DNA from: Ceratodon purpureus
Lineage: Eukaryota; Streptophyta; Bryopsida; Pseudoditrichales; Ditrichaceae
DNA length: 64,000 nucleotides
Assembly (NCBI GenBank): GCA_014871385.1
Contig: CM026426.1
Span: forward strand, 76,621,524-76,685,523
Direction of reading: 5' to 3'
This document shows positions 1 through 9,700 of the stretch, piece by piece. A program made the translations under genes and the position numbers. How positions within the stretch are numbered: position 1 is the first letter of the stretch; every line of letters begins with the position of its first letter. The notes beneath the pieces were generated by a model. The model had not been told where the DNA came from. It searched no databases and worked only from the letters and a program-made list of their open reading frames with translations.

Positions 1-2
1 TG

Positions 3-119
3 GAGGCATTGATGTAGATCAACATACGTAATGAGAGGCGTGTACTTCTTGGTGAGGTGGCGGTTCCCAAAACCATCAAGATAGTGGAGGTGTAGGACAA
101 CAACGATTTCACCACGGCA
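3..119 (-). pseudogene. Short coding remnant at window edge
   Basis: About 39 codons are open on the minus strand and run off the left edge of the window. The readable core includes GFGNRHLTKKYTPLITYVD. A stop lies immediately upstream. The family is not identified; it may be the 3' part of a transposon protein that continues outside the window. The short length makes chance a real alternative. Confidence 0.22.
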
Positions 120-299
120 TTAAGGTGATCTATTAGTGTCTTCACAAGTCTGCCTACAGTATTTGAGATGACTCCAAGTTTCACTAGACCAATGCCAGAA
201 TGATTATTTACACTTGTAAGGGACTATGCTTTGTGCTTGACACATCACGTATGGTACATATATGGTCAATCATGTAACCGTCCCCCTTGATGAATGAAA

Positions 300-659
300 G
301 TCTTCTTCTAGAACATGTTGCTGTCAGCACACATTAGGGTTCACGACCAAGGCGACTTCCATACCATCACGACCAATGTGGCAGCCACATGTACAAGATA
401 GAAATAAAAAAGGATAACATTCATCATAATTATCGAAAAAAAATGAGGTTCGGTTTTTTAAAGTCTGACCCCACCCCCCCTCCCCCCGCCCCCAATCGGA
501 ACTACTTACACACTGCGGCCAGCAACTACTTGCTGGCACCGCAGCTGTGAAAATAGAGTCGAAAATCAGGGCAGCAAATGTAAATGCAACGTGGCACAAA
601 CTAATAGCCACTAATACTAATCCGCTATGGCACTATGAACCAAAAAAAAACCACAGACT
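300..659. other. Gene-free stretch with 3' tail of next gene
   Basis: No gene is visible. There is a C-rich tract near 470-490. Two facing half-motifs, GGCCAGCAA and TTGCTGGC, lie at 517-537. Positions 637-668 hold an A-run followed by GACTCTAAG, which is repeated behind the gene ending at 5101. The shared piece therefore looks like a conserved 3' tail of both minus-strand genes. Confidence 0.4.
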
Positions 660-2570
660 CTAAGCCTCTACTGAGGTCGCGATGGCATCAACTAGCTTCT
701 CCAGGGCAGCTCCAGCCGGGTCTTGAGATGTCCCGACGGACTCGGTGGTACTGAAGTTGAGTCCACCACCATGAGTGGCTGTGTCCTCGGCCTCCTGGCG
801 TGGAGGGGCTTGTGTCCCCCGCTGGAAGCTGAGGTCATCTGACTTCTGGGTGCTCGCAACACCATCGCCATCCCCTCCATCTGCTGGCAGCACGGCCGCG
901 GATACCAGGGGCTGAGCGGAGATCTTGGCAATGACATACGGACCCGAAGCCTCGGACTCCTCCAGAAAGCGAGTCTTCTTCTTGACTTGGTTTTCCTCCC
1001 CAAAAGGAGGAGAAGAGCGCTCAGCGGCCCTCTTGCTGCCAGCAACGGGGCTCTGGAGGTCCGGTGCTCCCACCTCGGACTTGAGAACCTCAAGGAGGTG
1101 CTGCAGCTCCGCTTGAGCCGACTCATGCAGTGGAAATCCCCATTGCCCAAGCCATCCCCCACTCAAGGAGCGGCAGCAACGGCTACACTTGGCGTCAAGG
1201 GAGAAGACAACCTCAAACATGCAATGTGGGTGTGCCAAGCAGCCGCAGTTCAAGGGTACACAAGCAGCGTCAACAAAGTACCGCGCACAGAAGGGGCAAG
1301 GGTCGGAAACCTGAATGGGGAGGGCTCGAAACTCGAATGGCAGGTGTGGGACCACACTCTTCGGGCGAATGAATGCCGCTGCCAGCTCCAGGGTCATGAT
1401 CTCCACGCTAAGAGCACCAATCTCGGCCTTGCACCTCTCTATGTCCTCCATCAAAGCATCCATCTGCTTCTCCTTGTTGTCAATGCGAAGCTGGGCTTCT
1501 TTGGCAGCCTTGCTCGCATTGGCCATCTGATCACCACCTACACGGGCCAGAGCATCCAATCGCTTCTTCTCTGCCGTGTTGCCAGCGGCCGCGGCTATCT
1601 TGCTGGCAGCACGGTGGGCAACAATCTCCTCATAGAACCGGCCCTCCTCATCCTCCTTCTCCTGCATAAAGGTCCTCTGGTTCTTGATATCTCCTTCAAA
1701 CAACTCCCTCTGAGCCTCCTTCTTCGTGAGCTCGGCCTGAAATCTCGCCTTCTTGGCCCTGGCCTGGTCCAGCTTCGCCTTCGGATCCGTGCTGGGTCGG
1801 TCTTCATCCTTGCTGCCAGCAAGTGAAGACTTGGGCAAGCTCTCCTCCTCAGTGATCAAGGGCGCCTTGGACTTGAGGTGGCTTCGAGTGCGACCTCGAG
1901 CTCCCTCTGCTGTAGGCGCTCCTTTGCTGCTGCTCCCTGTAACAAGGACCCCGTGGCTAGGTCCGATGCCGACTCCCTCAATGGCCATGACCGTGTTGCC
2001 AGCGGAGGGTTTGTCGTCGATGTGGCCAGCGAGCACGTCGATGAGGGCCTCGATCTGCTCTCTGAAGGCTGCGGGTGTCAGCTTGAGAGGGTTGCGGGCA
2101 TCTTTCTTATCACGTGCCTTCTGCAAGGTCGCGGCTTTCTCTGCCCAGTTGACGTCTTCGCCCAGCTCGAAGGTCAGATGACAGCCTCGAAGGAAGGAGG
2201 TACCAAATGTCCCGTTGTCAGGGCCTTCACCTCCATACACCTTCGCATGCTGGAGTGTGTAAGCCTCGACAGCCTGCTTGTCGGTGCAGTCAGCAATGTG
2301 GTGGCGCCCTCCATGTCGTTCCGGCCACCTCTTAATGAACAAGGATTTCTTGCATACCTTGTCACTGCTGAGCTCGGTGAAGGAGATCCCTTTCTTGCAC
2401 AGCTCAAGCGCACGGTTGAAGAAATCGACGTCGTAGTTTGCGCTTTTCCTACCAAGAAGAAAGGGCGCCATCACCACGGCCTTGTCCGCCACATCCTGCG
2501 GTAGAGCCTTCAGGTCGAAAGGGAGGTCCCAGTGCGTGAGAACACCGTCGTCCTTGCTGCCAGCAACCAT
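660..2570 (-). CDS. Coiled-coil protein with RING-like zinc finger
   Basis: This is a 636-residue open frame read from the ATG at 2570, in the context GCAGCCATGG. An upstream in-frame start at 2609 is less likely, because the bases before the ATG look like a splice acceptor (TGTTGCAG). The middle third is charged, rich in K, E, Q and A, and predicted coiled coil. After it comes a cysteine/histidine cluster starting CPFCARYF, continuing NCGCLAHPHC and ending CSRCC, spaced like a RING-type zinc-binding fold. A basic patch (KRAAE, KKKTR) and an acidic, low-complexity tail follow. AGS and AGN tripeptides recur because the DNA motif GCTGGCAGCA recurs in the gene. The zinc-finger pattern resembles those near 33.1 and 50.1 kb. 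It is probably a transposon accessory protein rather than a host gene; the function is unknown. A nuclear role is inferred only from the basic patches. Confidence 0.6.
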   Translation of the reverse strand: MVAGSKDDGVLTHWDLPFDLKALPQDVADKAVVMAPFLLGRKSANYDVDFFNRALELCKKGISFTELSSDKVCKKSLFIKRWPERHGGRHHIADCTDKQAVEAYTLQHAKVYGGEGPDNGTFGTSFLRGCHLTFELGEDVNWAEKAATLQKARDKKDARNPLKLTPAAFREQIEALIDVLAGHIDDKPSAGNTVMAIEGVGIGPSHGVLVTGSSSKGAPTAEGARGRTRSHLKSKAPLITEEESLPKSSLAGSKDEDRPSTDPKAKLDQARAKKARFQAELTKKEAQRELFEGDIKNQRTFMQEKEDEEGRFYEEIVAHRAASKIAAAAGNTAEKKRLDALARVGGDQMANASKAAKEAQLRIDNKEKQMDALMEDIERCKAEIGALSVEIMTLELAAAFIRPKSVVPHLPFEFRALPIQVSDPCPFCARYFVDAACVPLNCGCLAHPHCMFEVVFSLDAKCSRCCRSLSGGWLGQWGFPLHESAQAELQHLLEVLKSEVGAPDLQSPVAGSKRAAERSSPPFGEENQVKKKTRFLEESEASGPYVIAKISAQPLVSAAVLPADGGDGDGVASTQKSDDLSFQRGTQAPPRQEAEDTATHGGGLNFSTTESVGTSQDPAGAALEKLVDAIATSVEA

Positions 2571-3419
2571 GGCTGCAACACAACATACAGTTGTTAGAGT
2601 CCCCAGCACCTGAGCTAAAAACGACGCACTCTAAGTCCTAAGTGAATAGTGAAGTAGGAAAGAGAGCAAATTCAATGTTTAGATTCTAAACTTTGCAACA
2701 AGCACAGCTGCAACATGTGAAGGAAAGCTTCTTGCATACATTTCAGCACGCATTCATTTACAAAACCAAGACAACGACCATCATCACACAACCATTTGCA
2801 AGTAGAAACCAAGTGAAATTCAAACCTTGCAAAGTAGACTCAGCTCAGTTAGGCAGTTGAGCTGAATGAACAAATCCAAAGAAACCCAACTGTCGCTTAC
2901 CGGAGTTTGTCTGTCGGCGTTGTCGCTCCACTGTTGATGTAGCTCACTCCTTTCTACCTCGCACCTCCCTTCCCCGGCAGCTCCCTTCGGGGACTCCGCA
3001 GCTCCCTTCCCCGGCAGCACCCTCCGCCCCTCCCTCCCTTGCTGCCCTCCTCCCCGCACCTTTCCTCTCGCTTCTCCCCACCCAGCACCTCCCTTCCACA
3101 ACGGCGTCTCTGCCCTTCTCCTCGCCGTTGTCCCCCCGCACCTCCTCGGCCTCCTGTATCCCCCGCACCTCTGTACTACTCCCGCCTCTCTTTCCCGCTC
3201 CGCAATACCCTTTCCAGCTCCCCAAACGCTTGCACCCAAGCTCGCCTCAAGCAGCGGCGTTGCGGAGACGTTGCTGGCAGCAACGAGGACAAGAGGGGGG
3301 AGAAAGGCCGATCCTCCCTCTCTCTACCCCGCGCGGGAATGGGCGCCACGGTCATAGGGGATGACCGGCGCCCATTATAATGCAGCCCCTCTACAGCATC
3401 CCATCACATTAAAAATCTT
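2571..3419 (-). promoter_or_regulatory. Possible 5' leader and promoter of 660-2570 gene
   Basis: The stretch upstream of the minus-strand gene is pyrimidine-rich on the plus strand (2940-3240). It ends in a 17/15-bp inverted repeat, ATGGGCGCCACGGTCAT at 3339-3355 and ATGACCGGCGCCCAT at 3361-3375, lying beside TATAAT at 3376-3381. No ORF here has any family signal. The promoter role is inferred from position, from the TATA-like box and from the hairpin. Confidence 0.3.
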
Positions 3420-4850
3420 TGGAAAAAAAAAAAAAAAAAAAATTAAAAAAAAAATAAAAAAAAACAAGATGGAAAAAAAAGAAGTAATAAAAATAAAAAT
3501 AAAATAAAAAAAGAGAGAAGATAAAAACCCAAAGAACAAATGATGAGAGATAAGAGAATTCTCTAAAGTTGGAAGGAAAACAAAATCAAAATAAAAACCA
3601 AATGAAAATAAACACCAAATGAAAATAAAAATCAAAATGAAAATGAAACCTTACTTGGCGATTTTAAAAATACTTGACTATTAGAAAAAAATAAGAGGAG
3701 TTGGGAAACTAACTAAATCTAAAAATGAAAAGGAAAATAAATAAACCTAAAAACGTAAATTAGTAAGTTAGTAACCAAAAAAAGAAAAGGTTTAAAATAA
3801 TAATATGTGGGAGGAAAAATCGAAACAGAAGAAAACCTTAGATAATGAAGGATTAGGGAGATGTCCAAAATCTATATGGAAAAAGAATTAAATGAAGATA
3901 AAAGTAATGGTGGAAAAAAATGAGAAGGGAGAAAAAAGAAAAAAGAAAACATGTATCTCCAGAAAATGGGTAGAGAAAAAAAAAAAAAAAAAAAAAGGAG
4001 GAAAAAATCCGAAATGGGGGATAAATATAAAGAATGGGGGGAAAGAGAATAAAATTAAATTAAAAAACAATGGGAGGAAAAACATAAAGAATGGAGGAAA
4101 AAAATAAAGAATGGGGAAAAAAAAAAAGGAAAGGGAGAAAAAGAAAAAAGAAAAATGTATCTCCAAAAAATGGGTAGAGAGAAAAAGAAAAAAAAAAAGG
4201 AGGAAAAAAAAAAAAAAAAAAAAAAGAGTAAAAACCCAGAAAACAAATGATGAGAGATAAGAGAATTCTCTGAAGTTGGAAGGAAAACAAAATCTAAACA
4301 AAAACCAAAATGGGAAAAAATAGAATAAAAAATAAATAAAGATAAAAACTCCAAAATAAAAAATAATGAACGGTAAGAGAATTATCTGAAATTGGATGGA
4401 AAAAAATAAAAGAAAGACAATATAAAAACCAAATGAAAATAAAACCTTATTTGAGCTTTGAAATAAAAAAGATAAAATAAAAATAAAAATAAAAAACATA
4501 CAACACGATAAAAATCTAAACAGAAAATAAAAACCAAAATGAAAATAAAACCTCACTCGGAAATTTTAAAAATACTTGACTATTGGAAAAAAATAAGAGA
4601 TGTCGGGGAACTAAACAAATCTAAAAATGAAAAGGGAAATAAATATAAATAAAAAAACAAATTAGTAAGTTAGTAACCAGAACAAGAAAGGGTCTTAAAT
4701 AATAATTTGTGGGACTTAAATGACATGGAGACATAATCTAAACCAAATGAAATTTAACCCTTATTTAGCGATTTCAAAAATACTTAAATGCGGGGGAATA
4801 AAAAAATAAAAGATAAAAGAATTATCTTACTCTTATTTGTCTGAGTATAG
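3420..4850. repeat. A-rich complex tandem repeat
   Basis: Long A-runs are interspersed with recurring phrases. A block at about 3640-3810 recurs at about 4548-4712, an offset near 908 bp, including AAAATACTTGACTATT and TTAGTAAGTTAGTAACCA. The phrase TGATGAGAGATAAGAG is at about 3540 and 4249, with a weaker copy near 4365. GTATCTCC followed by AATGGGTAGAGA is at about 3952 and 4157. The phenylalanine-rich minus-strand ORFs across it are artefacts of the A-runs. It separates the two genes of the 0.3-9 kb block. Confidence 0.7.
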
Positions 4851-5100
4851 ACGATGTTTCCTTGACTATGTATTCGCACATCTACTAAATTTTGAGAGTG
4901 AATTGCATAAATTTTTGAATTTTTTAATATTTTTTTTAAAATGAAAGTGTACATTTGAAGACAATTTAAGCGTTCATGTAACTACTCGCTTCACTATCCT
5001 CTCTGTAGAATACAATATCTTTGAAAGGCATTACTTCTTTATAACATTACCCTTCTACAAAACATTGTATACCAAAAAAAACTCCATGACTCTGAGCTCC

Positions 5101-8100
5101 CTAGTCGCTGTCAGCATGTGCAATGTCGACATCGGGGGCAATATCCTCCCCGGCACCCCTGTTGCCAGCATCCGCGATGTCCTCATCGTTGTTAGCAGCG
5201 TCCCTCTGTTCATCTTCCTCGCCCCCACTGCCAACCATGTCCCCGTTGGCATTCCATTCCTGCTCTTCTTCCATCATCCAATCTCCTTCGTCCTCCACGA
5301 CTTCTTCAAGAACATATGCTCGTCCAACACGCCTCCTCCTTGACCTCCACTCCTGGCAGGCAATGGCAGCGTTTGATTGTTGCCACCGCTCGCGTCTCAT
5401 GGCCGCCTCAATGGCCCGTGCTCCGTCATCCGGGTTAGGTACAGCTCCCTGGATTTCCATTTTTTTCCTATATCGATGTTGTATGTTTCGGTAGCAATGC
5501 TGGATCTGCTGGAGAATCGCACTAGTACGGGCTTTCCCACCACCATGGGCTGTATGTGCCTGATGTGCTGCCTTCGCTTGGTGGTGTGATTTCTCCATGC
5601 CTTGGCAGCTCCACACTCCAAGGCTCCCATAGTGTTCCACAAACCAAGTGGAGTGCCGTACAATTACGTGCTGTCAACAAGAAGAAGGAAGTTAAAAGCC
5701 GGATACTTAGGTCAAGTAGACGGTTCACTGAAGAAACACCAAAAGCAACAACAGACAGAGCCGGGAGCATACCATATAATGGGTAACATGCTCCTCTCCG
5801 AAGGCCTTTAAGTATGCCTTTCCCCACTTGTGTATCTTCTGCTTGAATTGCATCCGTTGCTCTGCTGTCAACACCAGTCCTGTCAAATATGGTACGACAT
5901 CTTCAAAGGCTTGCCACATCTGGTACTTTGCAATGCGGTCAGCCCCACTCCCGGCATTATTATTCTCAGCTTGACATATATCCTTCCAGGCCTTATCATT
6001 TCCAGACCAAACGCTTGGCCTAAAAAGCCTGCTGGCAACGGTACCACTCAAAGAGGGTTTTTGCGGCACGTTTCCGGTGTTGCCACTGAGCTTGGGGTCC
6101 CTCTTAATCTCCACGTTTTCACCATGAGCCCCAATCGCGGACAACGACTTCTCCATCTGTTCAATTGCAGTAGCCCTCAGTCTCTAATTCTGTATGTTCC
6201 AAACATACATGATATGCATGTGCACTATCTTCTCCGTCAATCGAACCAAGGCATGCAATATACAAATGTATACTCTGGACAAAGGAATCGGCAGGATAGG
6301 CCTCCACCTAGTAGATGTTGCCATGTCACAAGGTTCCTCACGTACGCTGCTGGAAAATAGCCCCCCCACCCAGTTTGCTTTACCACGGCTCTTGATGGCA
6401 CCGTTTGCCTGGCTTCCTGTCCCCACAGTGGGCTTTATCCTCTTCTGGTCGCAATATATGCAGTTCATTGCACACGACGGCCCTGACTGGAGCCCGTACA
6501 TACACTTGATCGTCTTCATGTCCGCAGCAAGATGCCACTCCACCTGGAATTCTCCAACTTCGGGGACCGTAAGTTTCTCGCCACTTGACTGCGCTGCTAT
6601 CACAGCCGGGATGTTCGACTTTCCAAATATCCACGAGAGAACATCGTATGACTCCTTCTCGACCTGAAACGTGGCAACTGGCCAAATCTCCTGCTCTGAT
6701 TGTACTGAGAAGTACCTCTCGTGGTCCACCTGAATGTTAGTGTCCAGAGCCCGATTCATCAACGTGATGCTAACACGTTCAAATTTCTTCCCGTTAATAA
6801 TCTCTGCCTCATCCAGCTTGAGGACAAATATTAACGGAGCCCCTTCCAACTCTGCAAGAATATCCTCAGGTGAGAATGTTTCTGTAATGCAATCGAATTA
6901 GCTTCCATTGTTAAACACATACAATGCAGTTGCTGGCACCAAACGGACATTCACCATTGCTGTCAACAAGAGAAGAAGAGGATGCATACTTGACTCCGTG
7001 ATGCCATAAAAGATCATCATGCTCTGCAGGACCACCTCAAGGTCCGTGAATAGCGAGTTTTTTTCATCTAAGACCACCTCCTTTCGCTGCTCCTCAGATT
7101 TCTTGGTTTTCTTTGACACTGCTGGCAGCTCCATCCTTCCCTCAGCGTGGTAGTACTGGCCAATGAATTGTGACAAGTTCGCATTTAGCTCTTGCCGAAG
7201 CCTTTTGACGTGGTAGGGACTAGGTAGTATGTTGATTTGGCATCCTTGCCCAAATCCCGAACTGGAGCCTTCACGGCTTGGTAAATTGCACCATAACCTT
7301 TCAAGGACACCCCTGCTTGGTCGCAGGCAGCAAGAATATTACTCGGCCCTACCCTTTTTCCAATTGCCTTCATGACGTTAGTAGCAATCTTTCTCTTAAC
7401 ATGCTCCATAGATGGCTGAGTTGCGAGGGTGAGACCTTCATGCCTAGTCAGTATCTTTGCTAACGCTATAGCAGTTACTGTTTGGGAGGCTTTATCCCCA
7501 TGAAGTCGCTGCTTCTCATGGTTGACCCGGTTGTTGTCGTTGACAGCATCCACGAGATGAGGTTGCAAATGCGTCCTAACGAGCTTCACTCTGCGTTTTG
7601 CCCACCCTGAACCATGATTCAATTCATGAATCCCCCTGAGCGGTCGAGCCCTACGTCGCATCCCCATAGGCGTGTCCTTCAAAGGGCTAGGCCCCTCCGG
7701 TAGGCGCTCACTTGCTTGCTGCCAGCGACGCACCTCGGTCTCCAAGCCCTGCACCGTCACCCTATGATTTCTCTCCATGCTGCTCATCTCGGTTCGAATA
7801 GTCTCCAGTTGAACCCGCAATTGCATGCATGTATCCTCAATGTCCCTGTTATGGTCGAGCCTCTCTCGGCTGCCAGCAAGGTCCTCTCTCACCTTGCCGA
7901 GTTCTTCTTCTAAATGTTGGCACTGCATCTCCATCTCACTCCTTGTAGGTCCTCCTCCATCAACGAGACCCAATCTGCGTGCATATCCATACAGACCTTG
8001 CTCTCCATGACATATGAATTCCAGGCAATCTCGAAGAGTTCTGAATGGAGGTGGCCTCCCTGTTCCTGGATCAACCGGGTAAATGCTGCCATTGACCCAC

Positions 8101-8258
8101 AAGTCAATGCTTGTATCCCCGGCTGCCCTCCGTCCTGGAAATGTTGATGGGCAGGGTTGCTCCGATCTCAATGAACCTCTCCTAATAATTGGTGCATAGC
8201 GTGCATCAAGCAAAATTCCAACACGGTAGCTTGAAGGCTCCACCCCTCGTGCTGCCAT
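5101..8258 (-). CDS. Multi-exon transposase-like protein
   Basis: Exons read from 8258 down to 5101. The N-terminal part (8258 to about 7250) has a coiled coil. The frame then changes by one nucleotide within about 7195-7260, entering ILPSPYHVKRLRQELN. An intron of about 120 bp lies near 6874-6996. The next exon carries a core with AMNCIYCDQKR followed by ILPIPLSRV and LHALVRLTEKI. A clear 102-bp intron (5671-5772, GTATGC to GACAG) joins EEHVTHYM to HVIVRHSTWFVEHYGSLGVW. The C-terminus is very acidic. The order CxxC, ILP.IP, then HYGSLGVWS.Q.MEK matches, from memory, an uncharacterised transposase-like family common in cnidarian and other eukaryotic genomes. The exon boundary around 6180 is unresolved. 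The single frame change makes it probably inactive. It shares a 3' tail with the gene ending at 660. Confidence 0.55.
5671..5772 (-). other. Intron of the 5101-8258 gene
   Basis: On the minus strand the intron starts GTATGC after an ATG codon and ends GTTGACAG before CAC. Splicing preserves the frame and joins two segments that fit one protein family. This shows the gene is organised for spliceosomal splicing. Confidence 0.6.
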
Positions 8259-9015
8259 CGAGAGTCCAGAATTTCGAAGTAGTGATTCAAGCTCTCAAGG
8301 CCCCGGATCGACCTGGAAGTATGCAGAGAATCGTTTTTAAGATTGCCATATACCCAAAACCGCAGAGTTCACAACAACCAAACCCTATAGCATAGCCACT
8401 CAAGGAAATTGCAGGATCAAATGAATAGCATGCAATGTACAAATGCACGACCCGAACTTGTCATAGAGAAATTGACACTTACACAACCTCTTCAGTCCAC
8501 GGCATGAGGTGTTGCAAGAACACCCTTCGAATGCTTGCTGCTCCAATTTGTAACTGCTGCCAACGCGTATCTGCACAATCATGCTCACTGGTTTACTTCT
8601 CACAATTTCCCTTCACTCTCTCGAATTTCACCTGCGAATTGGGTCGTTGGTCCTGCAACACCAAAATTCTACGCACCCAACTTCGAATCACCCCATTCCT
8701 AGGTGGGGAGACCAACCTACTGTCGACGGAGCTCCATGGCTTCTTCCCGTTGTGGCAGCAAACTTCGAATCTTGAAACGCTTGACACCAATCTCCCGTCA
8801 TCTCTCCTTCGAATCGGGCTTTAACTTCAATAAATGGGAGAAGGCGTGGTTCACCAAACAAGGCAGCCACCTCGGCGCCACTAGGCACACCGACCCGCCC
8901 CGCAACCCCTTCCCGAGACCATTAAGTCGCCCTATTAACTCTGCGGGCAGCGATCCTGGCACCCGCTGCCAGCGACAGTGCCGCATTTGGGCAGGGAGTT
9001 CACCTAGAAAGGGCA
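8259..9015. other. Gene-free stretch upstream of the 5101-8258 gene
   Basis: No ORF here has a family signal. Two variants of the recurring motif lie at about 8942-8976 (GCGGGCAGCGATCC and CCGCTGCCAGCG). The right end abuts the truncated 3' side of the LINE at about 9016, so a junction between two mobile elements probably lies near 9000-9030. No terminal repeat is visible. Confidence 0.35.
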
Positions 9016-9028
9016 GGCTTACACGGCC

Positions 9029-9700
9029 TTATTTTGAGCTCATTTTTCTCCTAATGGTATAAGGTTCATTTTGATGGAGTATTGGGAGGAGTTGGTTTCT
9101 ATAGGTGATTTGGTAGTCTTGAATGTAGGTTTTGAATTTAGTGGGTGGCAGTTTTGATTTGTTTGGGCAGCCAATGACAGCGCATTTTGTAACTCCGAGG
9201 TCCATTCCTGCCCATTTACTGAATTTGTCAATTTTGTTTAGTTGGATTTGTAGGGATTTGAGAGTATTTGTTAGGGCGGCAAGGTCATTTGCGTAAGCTA
9301 ATGTTGATTTTAGATGTTCCAAATGTGTACCTATGATTCCCCTTTTGTAGCTAGCGAAGTAGGGGTTCAAGAAATATTAAAAAAGATAGGGGCTAAGTGT
9401 GTCTCCTTGTATAGTGCCTCTTTGTATTGGTATAGGTTTTGTTTTACCAAAGTGTTCTCCGGAAAATATTGTGTGACAGTGGGAGTATATGTTCTCAATT
9501 AGCCTGATTGTGTCGACTGGATAACCGAGGTCTTTCATAGTAGCAAGGAGTCGGGCGTAGTCGAGGGAGCCAAATGCGTTTTTAAAATCGATATAGAGTA
9601 AGTAGATATCTTGGTTGGTGAATTTTGCATCTTCTAGTGCGACAATGAGAGGTCCATTTTTGGTGAGTTATTTTTTTTTTGTTTTCGTTTTCCGGATGGT
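9029..9700 (-). pseudogene. LINE reverse transcriptase fragment
   Basis: Reading on the minus strand from about 9690, the frame shows LLYIDFKNAFGSLDYARLL (RT palm motif A), then IQRGTIQGDTLSPYLF (motif B), then LAYANDLAALTN, which is motif C with YAND in place of YADD. After it come FSKWAGMDL and VTKCAVIGC, the usual post-catalytic block of LINE RTs. One in-frame TAA (9377-9379) lies between motif B and the downstream part. The fingers domain is absent: upstream of 9700 the sequence becomes low-complexity, so about half of the RT is deleted or decayed. The loss of one catalytic aspartate and the stop make it inactive. Identification as a non-LTR RT is firm; the clade is not. Confidence 0.8.

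Noticed and set aside
987-1826. Plus-strand 279-codon ORF
   Set aside because: A shadow of the minus-strand 660-2570 gene, which has the coherent domain order.
3888-4556. Phenylalanine-rich ORFs of up to 222 codons
   Set aside because: They are read entirely from A-runs in a complex repeat. There is no codon structure and frames overlap in parallel.
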